Below are positions 16,996-28,357 of a stretch of 64,000 bases of DNA, piece by piece (the stretch's first letter is position 1; each line of letters starts with the position of its first letter). Source of the DNA: Sediminicoccus sp. KRV36. Lineage in GTDB: Bacteria > Pseudomonadota > Alphaproteobacteria > Acetobacterales > Acetobacteraceae. The translations under genes were made by a program, and so were the position numbers. The stretch is taken from positions 496,001-560,000 of the forward strand of contig NZ_CP085081.1 of the NCBI RefSeq assembly GCF_023243115.1, given 5' to 3'. The notes under the pieces are model-generated. The model was not told where the DNA came from, searched no databases, and saw nothing but the letters and a program-made list of their open reading frames with translations.

Positions 16996-17933
16996 CACGC
17001 CTCCTCCTTGTTGCGCTGGTTGATGCCGCGCAGCACGAAATAAGCGATGACGGCGAGCAGCGGGAACATGAAGAGGCTGACGGCCGCACCGCGCGGGATG
17101 TTGCCCGAGAGGACGCCCACCTGGAACGCGTAGCTCGCAAAGACATGCGTGAGGTCACGCGGCCCGCCATTGGTCAGCACCCGGACGATGTCGTAATTCG
17201 CGAAGGTGACGATCAGGCTGAACAGCACCGTGATGGAGATGATGTTGCGCATCATCGGCAGCGTCACGTAGCGCAGCCTTTGCCAGCTCGTGGCGCCGTC
17301 AATCGCCGCCGCCTCATAGAGCTGCTCCGGCACGGATTTCAGCGCGGCCAGGTACATGATCATGAAGAAGGGCGCGCCGTACCAGACGTTGACGATGATG
17401 ACGGAGATGCGCGCCCACCAGGGCTCGCCCAGCCAGGGCACCGAGGGCACGCCGAACACGTTGAGCAGGAAGTTGATCGAGGAATAGGAGGGCTCGAACA
17501 TCCACCACCAGCCCAGTGTCGAAAGGGCCGGCGGAATCACCCAGGGCACCAGCAGCATGCCGCGCCATTTGCGCTGACCCTTGGTGGGAATGTGGTGCAG
17601 CATATGCGCCAGCCAGAAGCCGATCAGCGCCTTCAGCAGCACGGCGGTAACGGCGAAGAAACAGCTCTGCCAGATCACCATCCGGAAGGTTTCGGAATCC
17701 AGCAGGATGTTGAAATTCTCGAGCCCGATAAAGGTCGTCATGCGACGATTCAGCGTGGAGAGATACATCGCATACATCGCCGGCCAGGCGACCAGCCCGC
17801 CGATCACCGCGATCAGCGGCAGCGTCATCAAAAAGGCGATGGTCGAGCGCCGCCGCGCGAAGCGTTGCAACGTGTTGCCCGGCTTGCGCGCCCGCGCCAC
17901 AGCCAGCCGCCCTTCGGTGGCGTCCAATGCCAT
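16995..17933 (-). CDS. ABC sugar-type permease, UgpA/MalF class
   Basis: A 312-residue inner-membrane permease with about six helices starting at residue 30 ('TIAFLMTLPLIAVIGGLVAW'). The EAA motif is 'VPEQLYEAAAIDGATSWQRL'. It pairs with the following permease to form the transmembrane pore. It is the second gene of the operon after the binding protein; the gap contains a strong hairpin (17978-18001). The ribosome site AAAAGGA lies about 12 bases before the ATG. Confidence 0.9.
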   Translation of the reverse strand: MALDATEGRLAVARARKPGNTLQRFARRRSTIAFLMTLPLIAVIGGLVAWPAMYAMYLSTLNRRMTTFIGLENFNILLDSETFRMVIWQSCFFAVTAVLLKALIGFWLAHMLHHIPTKGQRKWRGMLLVPWVIPPALSTLGWWWMFEPSYSSINFLLNVFGVPSVPWLGEPWWARISVIIVNVWYGAPFFMIMYLAALKSVPEQLYEAAAIDGATSWQRLRYVTLPMMRNIISITVLFSLIVTFANYDIVRVLTNGGPRDLTHVFASYAFQVGVLSGNIPRGAAVSLFMFPLLAVIAYFVLRGINQRNKEEA

Positions 17934-17977
17934 CTCGTCGCATTCCTTTTGAAAAAGGGCCCCTCAGAACGCGAAAG

Positions 17978-18001
17978 GCGGGCGGGGGGTCCCCCGCCCG
18001 C
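17978..18001 (-). terminator. Strong hairpin between binding-protein and permease genes
   Basis: Arms GCGGGCGGGGG and CCCCCGCCCGC pair perfectly over 11 bp with a two-base gap, starting six bases beyond the stop of the binding-protein gene. There is no T-run directly after it. In ABC operons such hairpins protect the 3' end of the binding-protein mRNA and reduce read-through, giving more binding protein than permease. This role is inferred. Confidence 0.6.
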
Positions 18002-18007
18002 GCCGTA

Positions 18008-19360
18008 TCAGCCGCCGCGGCGCATGTTGGTGATCTCGCGCTCCAGCCAGGCCAGCGCCTGCTCGATCGTCTCGCCACCCTGGGCGACGCGCGCGATGAC
18101 CTTGGTGTTCAGCGCCTGGATGTACATCTGGCTCGCCAGCTCGGCCGGCGCCGGCGAGAAGGCGATATGCGCCGTCGCCTGGTGATGCGGCTTGTTCGGA
18201 TAGTTGAACACGGTGCCGACCGGCGGGCCTTCCGTCTCCCAGATCTTGAAGTCGCTCATCGAGCCGAAGGGCGGGATGTCATAGCCGTTCGAGGTGTTGG
18301 TGGTGAGTTCCGCCGCCTCGCGCGAGCTGATGAATTCCAGGAATTGCTTGGCCACCGCCTTGTTGCGCCCAAAGCTCCAGATGCCCGAATTCCAGGGCAG
18401 ATAGGCGAGGTAGCGGCCGCGCGGGCCGGCCGGCATCGGGATGGTCCAGCACTTCTCGGCCACCTGCGGCGCATCGCGCTTGGCCACTGCCCAGGCGGAG
18501 GGCGGGTTGAAGATCAGCGCCGAACGGCCGGAGATCAGCGCGCGGTTGTTCGCCGCATCATCCCAGGCCCAGACGTCATTCGGCAGGAAGCGCGAGAGGC
18601 GGACGGCATAATCCATCACCTGGCGCAACTGCTGGTTGCCACGGATGGTGGGGTTGCCGCGCTCATCCGTCACGCGCGCGCCATAGCTTTCGAACAGCGC
18701 GCCGACCCAATCCACCGAGTCGGTGAACTGGCCCATCGGCAGGCCGAAGGGGAAACCGGCCTTGTGGCAAGCCTCGGCGGCGGTCAGGAAGGTGTCCCAG
18801 GTCCAGGTATTGGCGGTGGGGCCGGCGCGGTTCTCGGCCGGCCACATGGCGCGCACGTCAATCCCGGCATGTTCCTGCATCAGGTCGAAGCGGACGCAGG
18901 CGGGCTTGTTCTGCGTGCCGGAGGTGGCGGGCACCGCGCGCCAGGCGCCACGGTGCTTGGCCAGGAACTCGGCCGCCGGGTTGGGCGGGCCGTAGCGGGT
19001 GATGAGGCGCGTCATCACGTCATCCACCGGCTCCAGCTGGTCGGCATAGGCGCCGATATCCCAGGGCGAGAGCGAAAGAATATCATGCCCGCTGCGCGAC
19101 TGCGCCTGGGCGGCGGCCGTCAGCTGCAGCTGGTTGCCCACCGTCGTGATGAAATCAATATTCACCGTGACGCGATTGCGCTCACCGAATTGCGTGGCGA
19201 GCTGGCGCAGCGCGCCATTGCCGGTGGGCACCCAATGGTCCCAGAAGGCGCAGCGCAGCACGGTGGTCGGTTGGCCGAAAACGGCGGGCGCGGATAATGT
19301 GCCGGCGGCCAAAACGCCAGCGCCCATGGCGGCACGACGTGACAGATCCCTGTTTGCCAT
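18008..19360 (-). CDS. ABC importer extracellular substrate-binding protein, family 1
   Basis: A 450-residue periplasmic protein. Its N-terminus 'RDLSRRAAMGAGVLAAGTL' has a twin-arginine (SRRAAM) and a weakly hydrophobic stretch, so Tat export is likely. The mature part has family-1 binding protein features, with 'VLRCAFWDHW' at the start and a long two-lobe layout. Together with two permeases and a UgpC-type ATPase it makes a complete importer for a sugar, polyol or glycerol-phosphate-type compound. The exact ligand cannot be read. An AAGGGAG site precedes ATG 19360. Confidence 0.88.
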   Translation of the reverse strand: MANRDLSRRAAMGAGVLAAGTLSAPAVFGQPTTVLRCAFWDHWVPTGNGALRQLATQFGERNRVTVNIDFITTVGNQLQLTAAAQAQSRSGHDILSLSPWDIGAYADQLEPVDDVMTRLITRYGPPNPAAEFLAKHRGAWRAVPATSGTQNKPACVRFDLMQEHAGIDVRAMWPAENRAGPTANTWTWDTFLTAAEACHKAGFPFGLPMGQFTDSVDWVGALFESYGARVTDERGNPTIRGNQQLRQVMDYAVRLSRFLPNDVWAWDDAANNRALISGRSALIFNPPSAWAVAKRDAPQVAEKCWTIPMPAGPRGRYLAYLPWNSGIWSFGRNKAVAKQFLEFISSREAAELTTNTSNGYDIPPFGSMSDFKIWETEGPPVGTVFNYPNKPHHQATAHIAFSPAPAELASQMYIQALNTKVIARVAQGGETIEQALAWLEREITNMRRGG

Positions 19361-19453
19361 TCTTGAACTCCCTTGGATTTTGACCGCGGTCTGCGCCGCT
19401 GGTCGGCAGGTTACGCATTCTCTCGCACCAAGCGCAACCGGTCATGCCGCCGG

Positions 19454-19474
19454 CTTGCCGCAAGGCGCGGCAAG
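19454..19474 (+). promoter_or_regulatory. 5' leader hairpin before the FAD oxidase gene
   Basis: CTTGCCGC-AAGGC-GCGGCAAG (19454-19474) forms an 8-bp perfect stem ending 15 bases before ATG 19490. It lies in the 129-base divergent gap between the ABC binding-protein gene (minus) and the FAD oxidase (plus). It could affect translation or mark the end of an upstream transcript. No known riboswitch is recognised. Confidence 0.35.
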
Positions 19475-19489
19475 GCTGAGGATAACGAC

Positions 19490-20608
19490 ATGGACACCCA
19501 TCATTTCGATGCCATCATCATCGGCGCCGGCATCGCCGGCGCCACGGCCGGGGCGCATCTTTCCACCACGCACAAGGTGGCGCTGCTGGAGGCCGAGGAG
19601 ACGGCCGGCTACCACACCACGGGCCGCTCCGCCGCCATCTGGATCCTGAGTTACGGCAGCGCCGATGCGCGCATCCTGACCAGTGCCTCGCGCGGGTTTT
19701 TCGAAGCCCCGCCGCAGGGCTTCACCGATGTCGCGCTGGCCCATGCGCGCGCCGTCCTCACCCTGGCCGATGCCGCGCAGGCGGATGAACTGGCGGCCTC
19801 GCTCGATGCCGGCCGCCTCGCCCTGCCACTGCATGAGGCGCGGGCCCTGGTCCCCGCGATCCGCGCCGATTGGGCGGTGGCCGCGGCGATCGAACAGGAC
19901 GCCTTCGACATTGACGTGGCGGCGCTGCACCAGGGCTTCCTCACGCAGTTGCGGCGCGCGGGCGGCGTGCTGGCGCTGCGCCACAAGGCGGGGCGCATCT
20001 GGCATGCCAAGGGGCTGTGGCACGCGCAGACCAGCGGCGGGGAAGTCTTCACCGCGCCCATCCTCGTCAACGCCGCCGGCGCCTGGGGCGATGCGGTGGC
20101 CGGGCTGGCGGGCGTGGCGCGGATCGGCCTGCAACCCAAGCGCCGCACCGCGCTGATCATTGATCCGGGGCCTTATGACAGCGCCGACTGGCCGCTGGTC
20201 GGGGATCTGCACCACAGCTGGTATGTCCGCCCCGAGGCGCGCGGCAAGCTCATGCTCAGCCCCGCCGATGAAACCGACAGCGAGCCCTGCGACGCCCAGC
20301 CGGATGAGCTGGATGTGGCCATCGCGGTGGACCGCATGCAGCAGGCGCTCGATATCCCGGTGCATCGGGTGGAGCATCGCTGGGCGGGCCTGCGCAGCTT
20401 CACGCCGGATCGTGGCCTGGCCATTGGCGGCTGCGCCGCGCCCGGCTTCTTCTGGTTCTGCGGCCAGGGCGGCTATGGCATCCAGACCGCGCCCGCGGCC
20501 GGCCGCCTGCTCGCGCAGTTGGTGCGCGGCGAGGCGCCCGATGCCGATCTCGCCGCCGCCGTCACCCCCACCGACCCCCAGAGATTCACAGAAAGATTTG
20601 CCGCATGA
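19490..20608 (+). CDS. FAD-dependent amino acid/amine oxidase (DAO family)
   Basis: A 372-residue protein from ATG 19490. The dinucleotide-binding motif 'DAIIIGAGIAGATAGAHL' is at the N-terminus, followed by the DAO-family 'TTGRSAAIW' segment. The C-terminal 'RAGLRSFTPDRGLAIG'-like stretch and 'FFWFCGQGGYGIQTAPA' close the FAD site. Family members deaminate D-amino acids, glycine or related amines. The frame extends upstream to 19373 but without signal or homology. The stop overlaps the PLP dehydratase start by 4 nt, so the two enzymes probably act on related amino acids. Confidence 0.85.
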   Translation: MDTHHFDAIIIGAGIAGATAGAHLSTTHKVALLEAEETAGYHTTGRSAAIWILSYGSADARILTSASRGFFEAPPQGFTDVALAHARAVLTLADAAQADELAASLDAGRLALPLHEARALVPAIRADWAVAAAIEQDAFDIDVAALHQGFLTQLRRAGGVLALRHKAGRIWHAKGLWHAQTSGGEVFTAPILVNAAGAWGDAVAGLAGVARIGLQPKRRTALIIDPGPYDSADWPLVGDLHHSWYVRPEARGKLMLSPADETDSEPCDAQPDELDVAIAVDRMQQALDIPVHRVEHRWAGLRSFTPDRGLAIGGCAAPGFFWFCGQGGYGIQTAPAAGRLLAQLVRGEAPDADLAAAVTPTDPQRFTERFAA

Positions 20609-21576
20609 CGCCGAATTTCGATGACGTGCTGGCGGCCGCGCAGCGCCTCAAGGGGCGCATTCGCCGCACGCCCATGCTGCGCCATCGCGCGCTGGATGAA
20701 GCGGCCGGCGGCGTCGTGCTGATCAAGCCCGAGCCCTTGCAGATCACCGGCAGCTTCAAGCTGCGGGGCGCCACCAATGCCGCGCTTCAACTGCCGCCTG
20801 AGGCGCGGGCGCGCGGCATCGTCACCCATTCCTCCGGCAATCACGGCCAGGCCATCGCGGCCGCTTGCCATGCGCTCGGCATGCCCGCCCTCATCGCCAT
20901 GCCGCAGGATGCGCCGCGCGTGAAGGTGGAGGCGACGCGCGCCTGGGGTGCCGACATCCATTTCTTCGACCGGCACGGCGTGGATCGCGATGCGCTGGCC
21001 GCCGATCTCGCGGCGCAGCGCGGGGCGGCGCATATCCCCCCCTTCGATCATGCCGATGTCATCGCCGGGCAGGGCACCGCCATCCTGGAGTTGCTGGAGG
21101 ATGCGCTGGCCGCCGGCTTCAAGCCCGACCAGCTGGCCATCTGCACCGGCGGTGGCGGCTTGCTGGCGGGCTCCGCCCTTTCGGCCCGGGCCATGGCCCC
21201 GCAGGCGCGCATCTATGCCATCGAGCCGGAAGGCTGGGATGATTACGGCCAGTCGCTGCGCGCCGGCCACCGCATCGCCAATGATGGCCAGGGCGCCGGG
21301 CTTTGCGATTCGCTGCTGTCGAAGCAGCCGGGCCAGATCACCTTCGCGGTCAATGCGCCGCGCGTCACCGATGGCCTGGCGGTGACGCCGGATGAGGTCT
21401 TCGCCGCCATGCGCTTCGCTTTCACCCACCTCAAGCTGGTGGTGGAACCAGGCGGTGCTGTGGCGCTGGCGGCGGTGCTGGCAGGCAAGCTCGCCACGCG
21501 CGATGCGGTGACGGGCATCATCCTCAGTGGCGGCAATGTGGATGCGGCGGTTTTCGCGCAGGCTATGGCGGCCTGA
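20605..21576 (+). CDS. PLP-dependent threonine/serine dehydratase family enzyme
   Basis: A 323-residue fold-type II enzyme. 'SFKLRGA' carries the Schiff-base Lys52; 'SSGNHGQ' (about 76-82) and the phosphate-binding 'CTGGGGLLAG' are intact. It lacks the C-terminal ACT domain of biosynthetic IlvA, so a catabolic threonine/serine dehydratase or a serine racemase-like enzyme is expected. It is coupled to the FAD oxidase by an ATGA overlap. The choice between dehydratase and racemase cannot be made from motifs alone. Confidence 0.88.
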   Translation: MTPNFDDVLAAAQRLKGRIRRTPMLRHRALDEAAGGVVLIKPEPLQITGSFKLRGATNAALQLPPEARARGIVTHSSGNHGQAIAAACHALGMPALIAMPQDAPRVKVEATRAWGADIHFFDRHGVDRDALAADLAAQRGAAHIPPFDHADVIAGQGTAILELLEDALAAGFKPDQLAICTGGGGLLAGSALSARAMAPQARIYAIEPEGWDDYGQSLRAGHRIANDGQGAGLCDSLLSKQPGQITFAVNAPRVTDGLAVTPDEVFAAMRFAFTHLKLVVEPGGAVALAAVLAGKLATRDAVTGIILSGGNVDAAVFAQAMAA

Positions 21577-21584
21577 GCCTGGCG

Positions 21585-22196
21585 ATGCGCCTCCCTGGTA
21601 TTCTGCGCCACGGCTTCACCCTGCAAGGCCTGGGTACGGGCTCCGCGACCTTCCTGCTGCTCTGGGCCCTCGGCCTCTCGCTGGAGACGGCGGGGATGCT
21701 GGGGTGGTCGGCGCATATCCTGATCTATGCGGGCCTGGTGCTGCACCGCCTGGGCGATGCGCCGGCCGAGGCCATGCGCGGCCGCGCGCGGGAAATGACC
21801 GGCGGGCGTGCCGTACTGACCGGGCTGTCCGTCCTGGCGGCAGGTGCCTCGCTGCTGTTCCTGGTGCTGCGGTGGGATGGCCAGGCCGGCGCGATCGCCA
21901 TCCTCGCGATCATTCTTTCGTGGTTCTATGTGCACCTGCTCTTTGCGCAGGAATATGCGCATGAATACTGGATGCAGGAGCGCGGCCTGGTGTTTCCGGG
22001 CGGCGACGGCACGCCGGAATTCGCCGAATTCCTCTATTTCGCCTTCACCATCGGCATGACCTTCCAGGTGAGCGACGTGACCACCGACAGCCCCGGCATG
22101 CGGCGCCTCGTGCTGCTGCACGGGCTGGTGGCCTTCGCCTTCAACGCCGTGATCCTGGCGGCGGCCGTGAATATCGTGGCCGGCGCGGCCGGGTAG
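21585..22196 (+). CDS. DUF1345 membrane protein
   Basis: A 203-residue protein with about five hydrophobic helices. The family signature is clear: an 'ILSWFYVHLLFAQEYAHEYW' stretch, 'FAEFLYFAFTIGMTFQVSDV' and the closing 'LVLLHGLVAFAFNAVILA'. DUF1345 proteins are inner-membrane proteins of unknown function. It starts eight bases after the dehydratase stop, so it may be in the same transcript. It is convergent with secA; a hairpin (22197-22215) separates them. Confidence 0.88.
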   Translation: MRLPGILRHGFTLQGLGTGSATFLLLWALGLSLETAGMLGWSAHILIYAGLVLHRLGDAPAEAMRGRAREMTGGRAVLTGLSVLAAGASLLFLVLRWDGQAGAIAILAIILSWFYVHLLFAQEYAHEYWMQERGLVFPGGDGTPEFAEFLYFAFTIGMTFQVSDVTTDSPGMRRLVLLHGLVAFAFNAVILAAAVNIVAGAAG

Positions 22197-22215
22197 GGGC
22201 CGCAAGCCGCGGCCC
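22197..22215. terminator. Bidirectional hairpin between DUF1345 gene and secA
   Basis: GGGCCGC-AAGCC-GCGGCCC forms a 7-bp stem directly after the DUF1345 stop and eight bases from the secA stop. No T-run is present on either strand. It is placed as a shared terminator for the two convergent genes. Confidence 0.5.
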
Positions 22216-22222
22216 GGTCAGG

Positions 22223-24958
<2,736 letters not shown>

Positions 24959-25155
24959 GAGCTGTGGATTCTCTCCGGGCGCCGCCCGCGGGAGGGGCGG
25001 CTTTGGGCTACGGACAGGTAAGGTCCCCATGCCCCCGGGTCAACGTGCCCAGGGGGTATCCAGGGGGTATCTCGCTGCATCCGGGCCGGTTTGGCCGGGT
25101 TGTGGGGGGGGCGACCATCGGCCATTGTCGCGCCGACCCTGATGGATTCTGTCTG

Positions 25156-26118
25156 ATGCCCCGCCTCCCTCTCTCGCTTCTTCTGCTCCTCGCCGCCGGC
25201 CCGGCCCTGGCCCAGGGCCCGGCGCCCACCCCCGCAGCCGCGCCCGCGCCCCCTGCCACAGCAACCCCCGGCGCGGCCGAGGACCCGAACCCTGTCCTGG
25301 CCCGCGTGAACGGCCAGGAGCTCCGCCTGGATGAGGTGATGGCCACCGCCGCCGAGGCGATGCCGGCCGAGCTGCGCAGCGTGCCGCCCCTTCTGCTGCG
25401 CACCATGCTGCCGCCCCAGGTCTTCGAGCAGTTGCTGGACCGCGCCATCACCGACCGCGCCATGGTCGCCGCCGCCCGCACCGCCGGGCTGGACCAGGAC
25501 CCCGAAATTCGCCGCCGCGTGCGCCTCGCCGAGGAGAATGAGCTGCGCGACGCCCTCCTCCGCCGCGAGGTCCTGCCCCGCGTCACCGATGACCTGCTGC
25601 GCGCCCGCTATGACCGGGACGCCGCTGGCCGTACCGCCGAGGAGGAGGTCCGCGCCCGCCACATCCTGGTGCCCAACGAAGCCGATGCGCGTGCCATCCT
25701 GGTCGAAATTCAGCGCGGCGGGAATTTCGAGGAGGTCGCCCGGCGCCGCTCCACCGACCCTGCCGCGCGCAATGGCGGGGATCTCGGCTTCTTCCGCCGG
25801 GGGGATATGGTGCCGGAATTCGCCACCGCCGCCTTCGCGCTGCAGCCAGGCCAGGTCAGCCCGGCCCCGGTGCGCACGCAGTTCGGCTGGCATGTGATCA
25901 AGCTGGAGGAGCGCCGCTCCTCGACCGGCCCCAGCTTCGAGGATAGCCGCGACACGCTGCGCCAGACCGTCCTCGAGGAGGAGGTGCAGGCCGCCGTCCA
26001 GCGCATCCGCGCCACGACGCGGATCGAGCGCGTGGAGCCGCCCGCCCCGCCCGCCCCCGCCATCCAGGCCGAGCCGCCGGCACCCGCCCGGCCGGCCGCC
26101 CCGGCCCAGCGGAGGTAA
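25156..26118 (+). CDS. Periplasmic parvulin-type peptidyl-prolyl isomerase
   Basis: A 320-residue exported protein from ATG 25156. The signal peptide ends near 'GPALAQ' (residue 20) and is followed by an Ala/Pro-rich linker. A SurA/PpiD-like helical part covers about 48-150, then a rotamase domain (about 164-255) with 'RARHILVPNE', 'GGDLGFFRRGDMVPEF' and 'PVRTQFGWHVIKL'. A proline/alanine tail follows. It likely assists folding of proteins exported by the divergently encoded SecA machinery. The 197-base gap to secA holds an 11-bp direct repeat (25049-25070) but no clear promoter. Confidence 0.88.
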   Translation: MPRLPLSLLLLLAAGPALAQGPAPTPAAAPAPPATATPGAAEDPNPVLARVNGQELRLDEVMATAAEAMPAELRSVPPLLLRTMLPPQVFEQLLDRAITDRAMVAAARTAGLDQDPEIRRRVRLAEENELRDALLRREVLPRVTDDLLRARYDRDAAGRTAEEEVRARHILVPNEADARAILVEIQRGGNFEEVARRRSTDPAARNGGDLGFFRRGDMVPEFATAAFALQPGQVSPAPVRTQFGWHVIKLEERRSSTGPSFEDSRDTLRQTVLEEEVQAAVQRIRATTRIERVEPPAPPAPAIQAEPPAPARPAAPAQRR

Positions 26119-26121
26119 GCC

Positions 26122-27363
26122 ATGACCGGCCCCGTCTCGCCACTCGCCCTGCCGCTGCCCGCGATGCCTGCCATCGTGGGCGCGGAATGCGCCAGCATCG
26201 CCGCCGGCATCCGCTACAAGACGCGTGAGGACATGACCGTCTTCCGCTTCGCGCCCGGCACCACGGTCGCGGGCGTCTTCACCATGAACAAATGCCCCGG
26301 CGCACCGGTGGATTGGTGCCGCGCGGCCCTCAAGGGCGGCCGGGCCCGGGCGCTCGTGGTGAATGCCGGCAACAGCAATGTCTTCACCGGCAAGGCCGGC
26401 CGCGAGACCTGCGCGCGCACCGCCGCCGAAACCGCCGCCCTGATCGGCTGCAAGCCGCGCGAGGTCTTCATCGCCTCCACCGGCGTGATCGGCGAGCGCT
26501 TGCCGACGGATGTCCTGCTGGCCGCCCTGCCCGGCGTGGTGGCGAAGCTGGATGGCGATTCCTGGGCGCATGCCGCCCGCGCCATCATGACCACCGACAC
26601 CTTCCCCAAGGGCGCCACCCGCACGGCGAAGATCGGGGACACCACGGTCACCATCTGCGGCATCGCCAAGGGCAGCGGCATGATCGCGCCCGACATGGCG
26701 ACCATGCTCTCCTTCATCGCGACCGACGCGAAGATTCCGGCCGCCGTGCTGCAAAAGCTGCTGTCGAAGGGCAATGCCAAGAGCTTCAACTGCGTCACCG
26801 TGGACAGCGATACCAGCACCTCGGACACGGTGCTGCTCTTTGCCACCGGCCAGGCGAAGCACGCGCGCGTGCCGGCCGATATCCCCCCTGGGGGCGGCCC
26901 CATGCTGCGGGATTTCGCCCGCGCGCTGGACGAGGTGCTGCACGAACTCGCCCTCATGGTCGCGCGCGATGGCGAGGGCGCGCAAAAGTTGATCACCATT
27001 GACGTGACCGGCGCCGTCTCCGCCAAATCCGCGCACCGCATCGCCATGGCCATCGCCAATTCGCCCCTGGTGAAGACCGCGATTGCCGGCGAGGACGCGA
27101 ATTGGGGCCGCATCGTCATGGCCGTCGGCAAGGCTGGCGAGCCGGCTGACCGTGACAAGCTTTCCATCGCGGTGGGCGGCGTCTGGATGGCGCGCGAAGG
27201 CGGCGTGATCGAGGGCTATGACGAAGCCCCGGTGGTGGCCCACATGAAGGGGCGCGAGGTCGAGATCACCGTGGATATCGGCCTGGGCCGCGGCAAGGCG
27301 CGCGTTTGGACCTGCGATCTCACGCATGGGTATATCGACATCAATGGCAGCTACCGCAGCTGA
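26122..27363 (+). CDS. argJ: Arginine biosynthesis bifunctional protein ArgJ
   Basis: A 413-residue ornithine acetyltransferase. The self-cleavage site is 'DMATMLSF', with nucleophile Thr194, preceded by 'KGSGMIAP'. 'NAGNSNVFTG' (81-90) and 'STGVIGERLP' are also diagnostic, and it ends '...DINGSYRS'. It transfers the acetyl group from N-acetylornithine to glutamate and may use acetyl-CoA as well. It starts three bases after the parvulin stop. Its last 20 bases overlap the start of the GNAT-Nudix fusion gene. Confidence 0.95.
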   Translation: MTGPVSPLALPLPAMPAIVGAECASIAAGIRYKTREDMTVFRFAPGTTVAGVFTMNKCPGAPVDWCRAALKGGRARALVVNAGNSNVFTGKAGRETCARTAAETAALIGCKPREVFIASTGVIGERLPTDVLLAALPGVVAKLDGDSWAHAARAIMTTDTFPKGATRTAKIGDTTVTICGIAKGSGMIAPDMATMLSFIATDAKIPAAVLQKLLSKGNAKSFNCVTVDSDTSTSDTVLLFATGQAKHARVPADIPPGGGPMLRDFARALDEVLHELALMVARDGEGAQKLITIDVTGAVSAKSAHRIAMAIANSPLVKTAIAGEDANWGRIVMAVGKAGEPADRDKLSIAVGGVWMAREGGVIEGYDEAPVVAHMKGREVEITVDIGLGRGKARVWTCDLTHGYIDINGSYRS

Positions 27364-28288
27364 TTTTCCCATCACCACGGCGCGGCTCGTGCTGCGCCGC
27401 CTGGTGCCCGCGGATGCGCCCGCCGTCACCCGGCTGGTGAACGACTATTCCGTGGCGGGGAACCTCGCCCGCGTGCCCTTCCCCTACCGGGAGGAATTGG
27501 CGCGGGAATGGATTGGCTCGGCCGCCGAGCAGATCGAATCCGGGGATGCGTTTCACCTCGCCATCACCCAGGCCGGCGCGCTGGTCGGCTGCATCGGCCT
27601 CACGCTCAAGCGCGGCGCGCTGCCCGAGATCGGCTATTGGATCGGCCGGAAATTCTGGGGCCAGGGCCTGGCGCGCGAAGCGGGTGAGGGGCTGCTGGCC
27701 TGGGCCGAGACGCATCTGGGCATCACCGAGGTCGAGGCCAGCGCGCTGACCGACAACCTGGCCTCCCAGGCGGTGCTGCGGCACCTGGGCTTCGCCGAGA
27801 CGGGGGCGGCGGTGCAGCCCTTCCTCTCGCGCAACCGCAACATGCCGGTGCTGATGTTCCGCCGCCTGGCGGCACCGCCGGCACCACCCAAGCCCCTCCT
27901 GCTCGTCGTCGCCTGCGCGCTGCTGGATGCCGAGGGGCGCATCCTGCTGGCGCAGCGGCCGGAGGGAAAATCCATGGCCGGCCTCTGGGAATTCCCCGGC
28001 GGCAAGCTGGATGAGGGCGAGACGCCGGAAGCCGCGCTGATCCGGGAACTGCGCGAGGAACTGGGCATCGAGACGCAGGAGGCCTGCCTCTCGCCGCTGT
28101 TTTTCGCGAGCCATTCCTACCCGAAATTCCACCTGCTGATGCCGCTCTATATCTGCCGGAAATGGGAAGGGCAGGCGGTGGCGCGGGAAGGGCAGAACCT
28201 TGCCTGGGTCAAGCCCCAAAAACTGCGCGACTATCCGATGCCCCCAGCCGATATTCCTCTGGTGGCGTTGTTGCGCGACTTTCTGTGA
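27344..28288 (+). CDS. GNAT acetyltransferase-MutT (Nudix) fusion protein
   Basis: A 314-residue two-domain protein from ATG 27344 (ATG 27326 would add six residues). The N-terminal half (about 8-175) is a RimJ/RimL-like GNAT with 'TARLVLRRL' and 'GYWIGRKFWGQGLAREA'. The C-terminal half (about 184-314) is a MutT-type Nudix domain: 'LLAQRPEGKSMAGLWEFPGG' leads into the box 'GGKLDEGETPEAALIRELRE'. MutT enzymes clear 8-oxo-dGTP. The fusion is seen in several alphaproteobacteria; the GNAT substrate is unknown. It overlaps argJ by 20 nt in another frame. Confidence 0.85.
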   Translation: MAATAADFPITTARLVLRRLVPADAPAVTRLVNDYSVAGNLARVPFPYREELAREWIGSAAEQIESGDAFHLAITQAGALVGCIGLTLKRGALPEIGYWIGRKFWGQGLAREAGEGLLAWAETHLGITEVEASALTDNLASQAVLRHLGFAETGAAVQPFLSRNRNMPVLMFRRLAAPPAPPKPLLLVVACALLDAEGRILLAQRPEGKSMAGLWEFPGGKLDEGETPEAALIRELREELGIETQEACLSPLFFASHSYPKFHLLMPLYICRKWEGQAVAREGQNLAWVKPQKLRDYPMPPADIPLVALLRDFL

Positions 28289-28292
28289 AAAT

Positions 28293-28338
28293 AAGGGGCT
28301 CCGCCCCTTCGACCCCGGCAAGAACCTCAGGTTCTTGC
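28293..28338. repeat. Two-hairpin intergenic element, copy D (diverged arms)
   Basis: AAGGGGC-TCC-GCCCCTT (28293-28309) is followed by a second hairpin with arms GCAAGAACCT and AGGTTCTTGC (28318-28338), joined by 'CGACCCCG'. It keeps the order and spacing of copies A-C, but the second stem has changed on both arms in a compensating way. It lies between two plus-strand genes, 20 bases before the start of the CinA-like gene. Confidence 0.7.
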
Positions 28339-28357
28339 AACTCCGATGAGGAACATG

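Noticed and set aside
25049..25070. 11-bp direct repeat (CCAGGGGGTAT twice) before the parvulin gene
   Set aside because: Only two copies; no promoter or operator could be built around it, so it was left out of the feature list.
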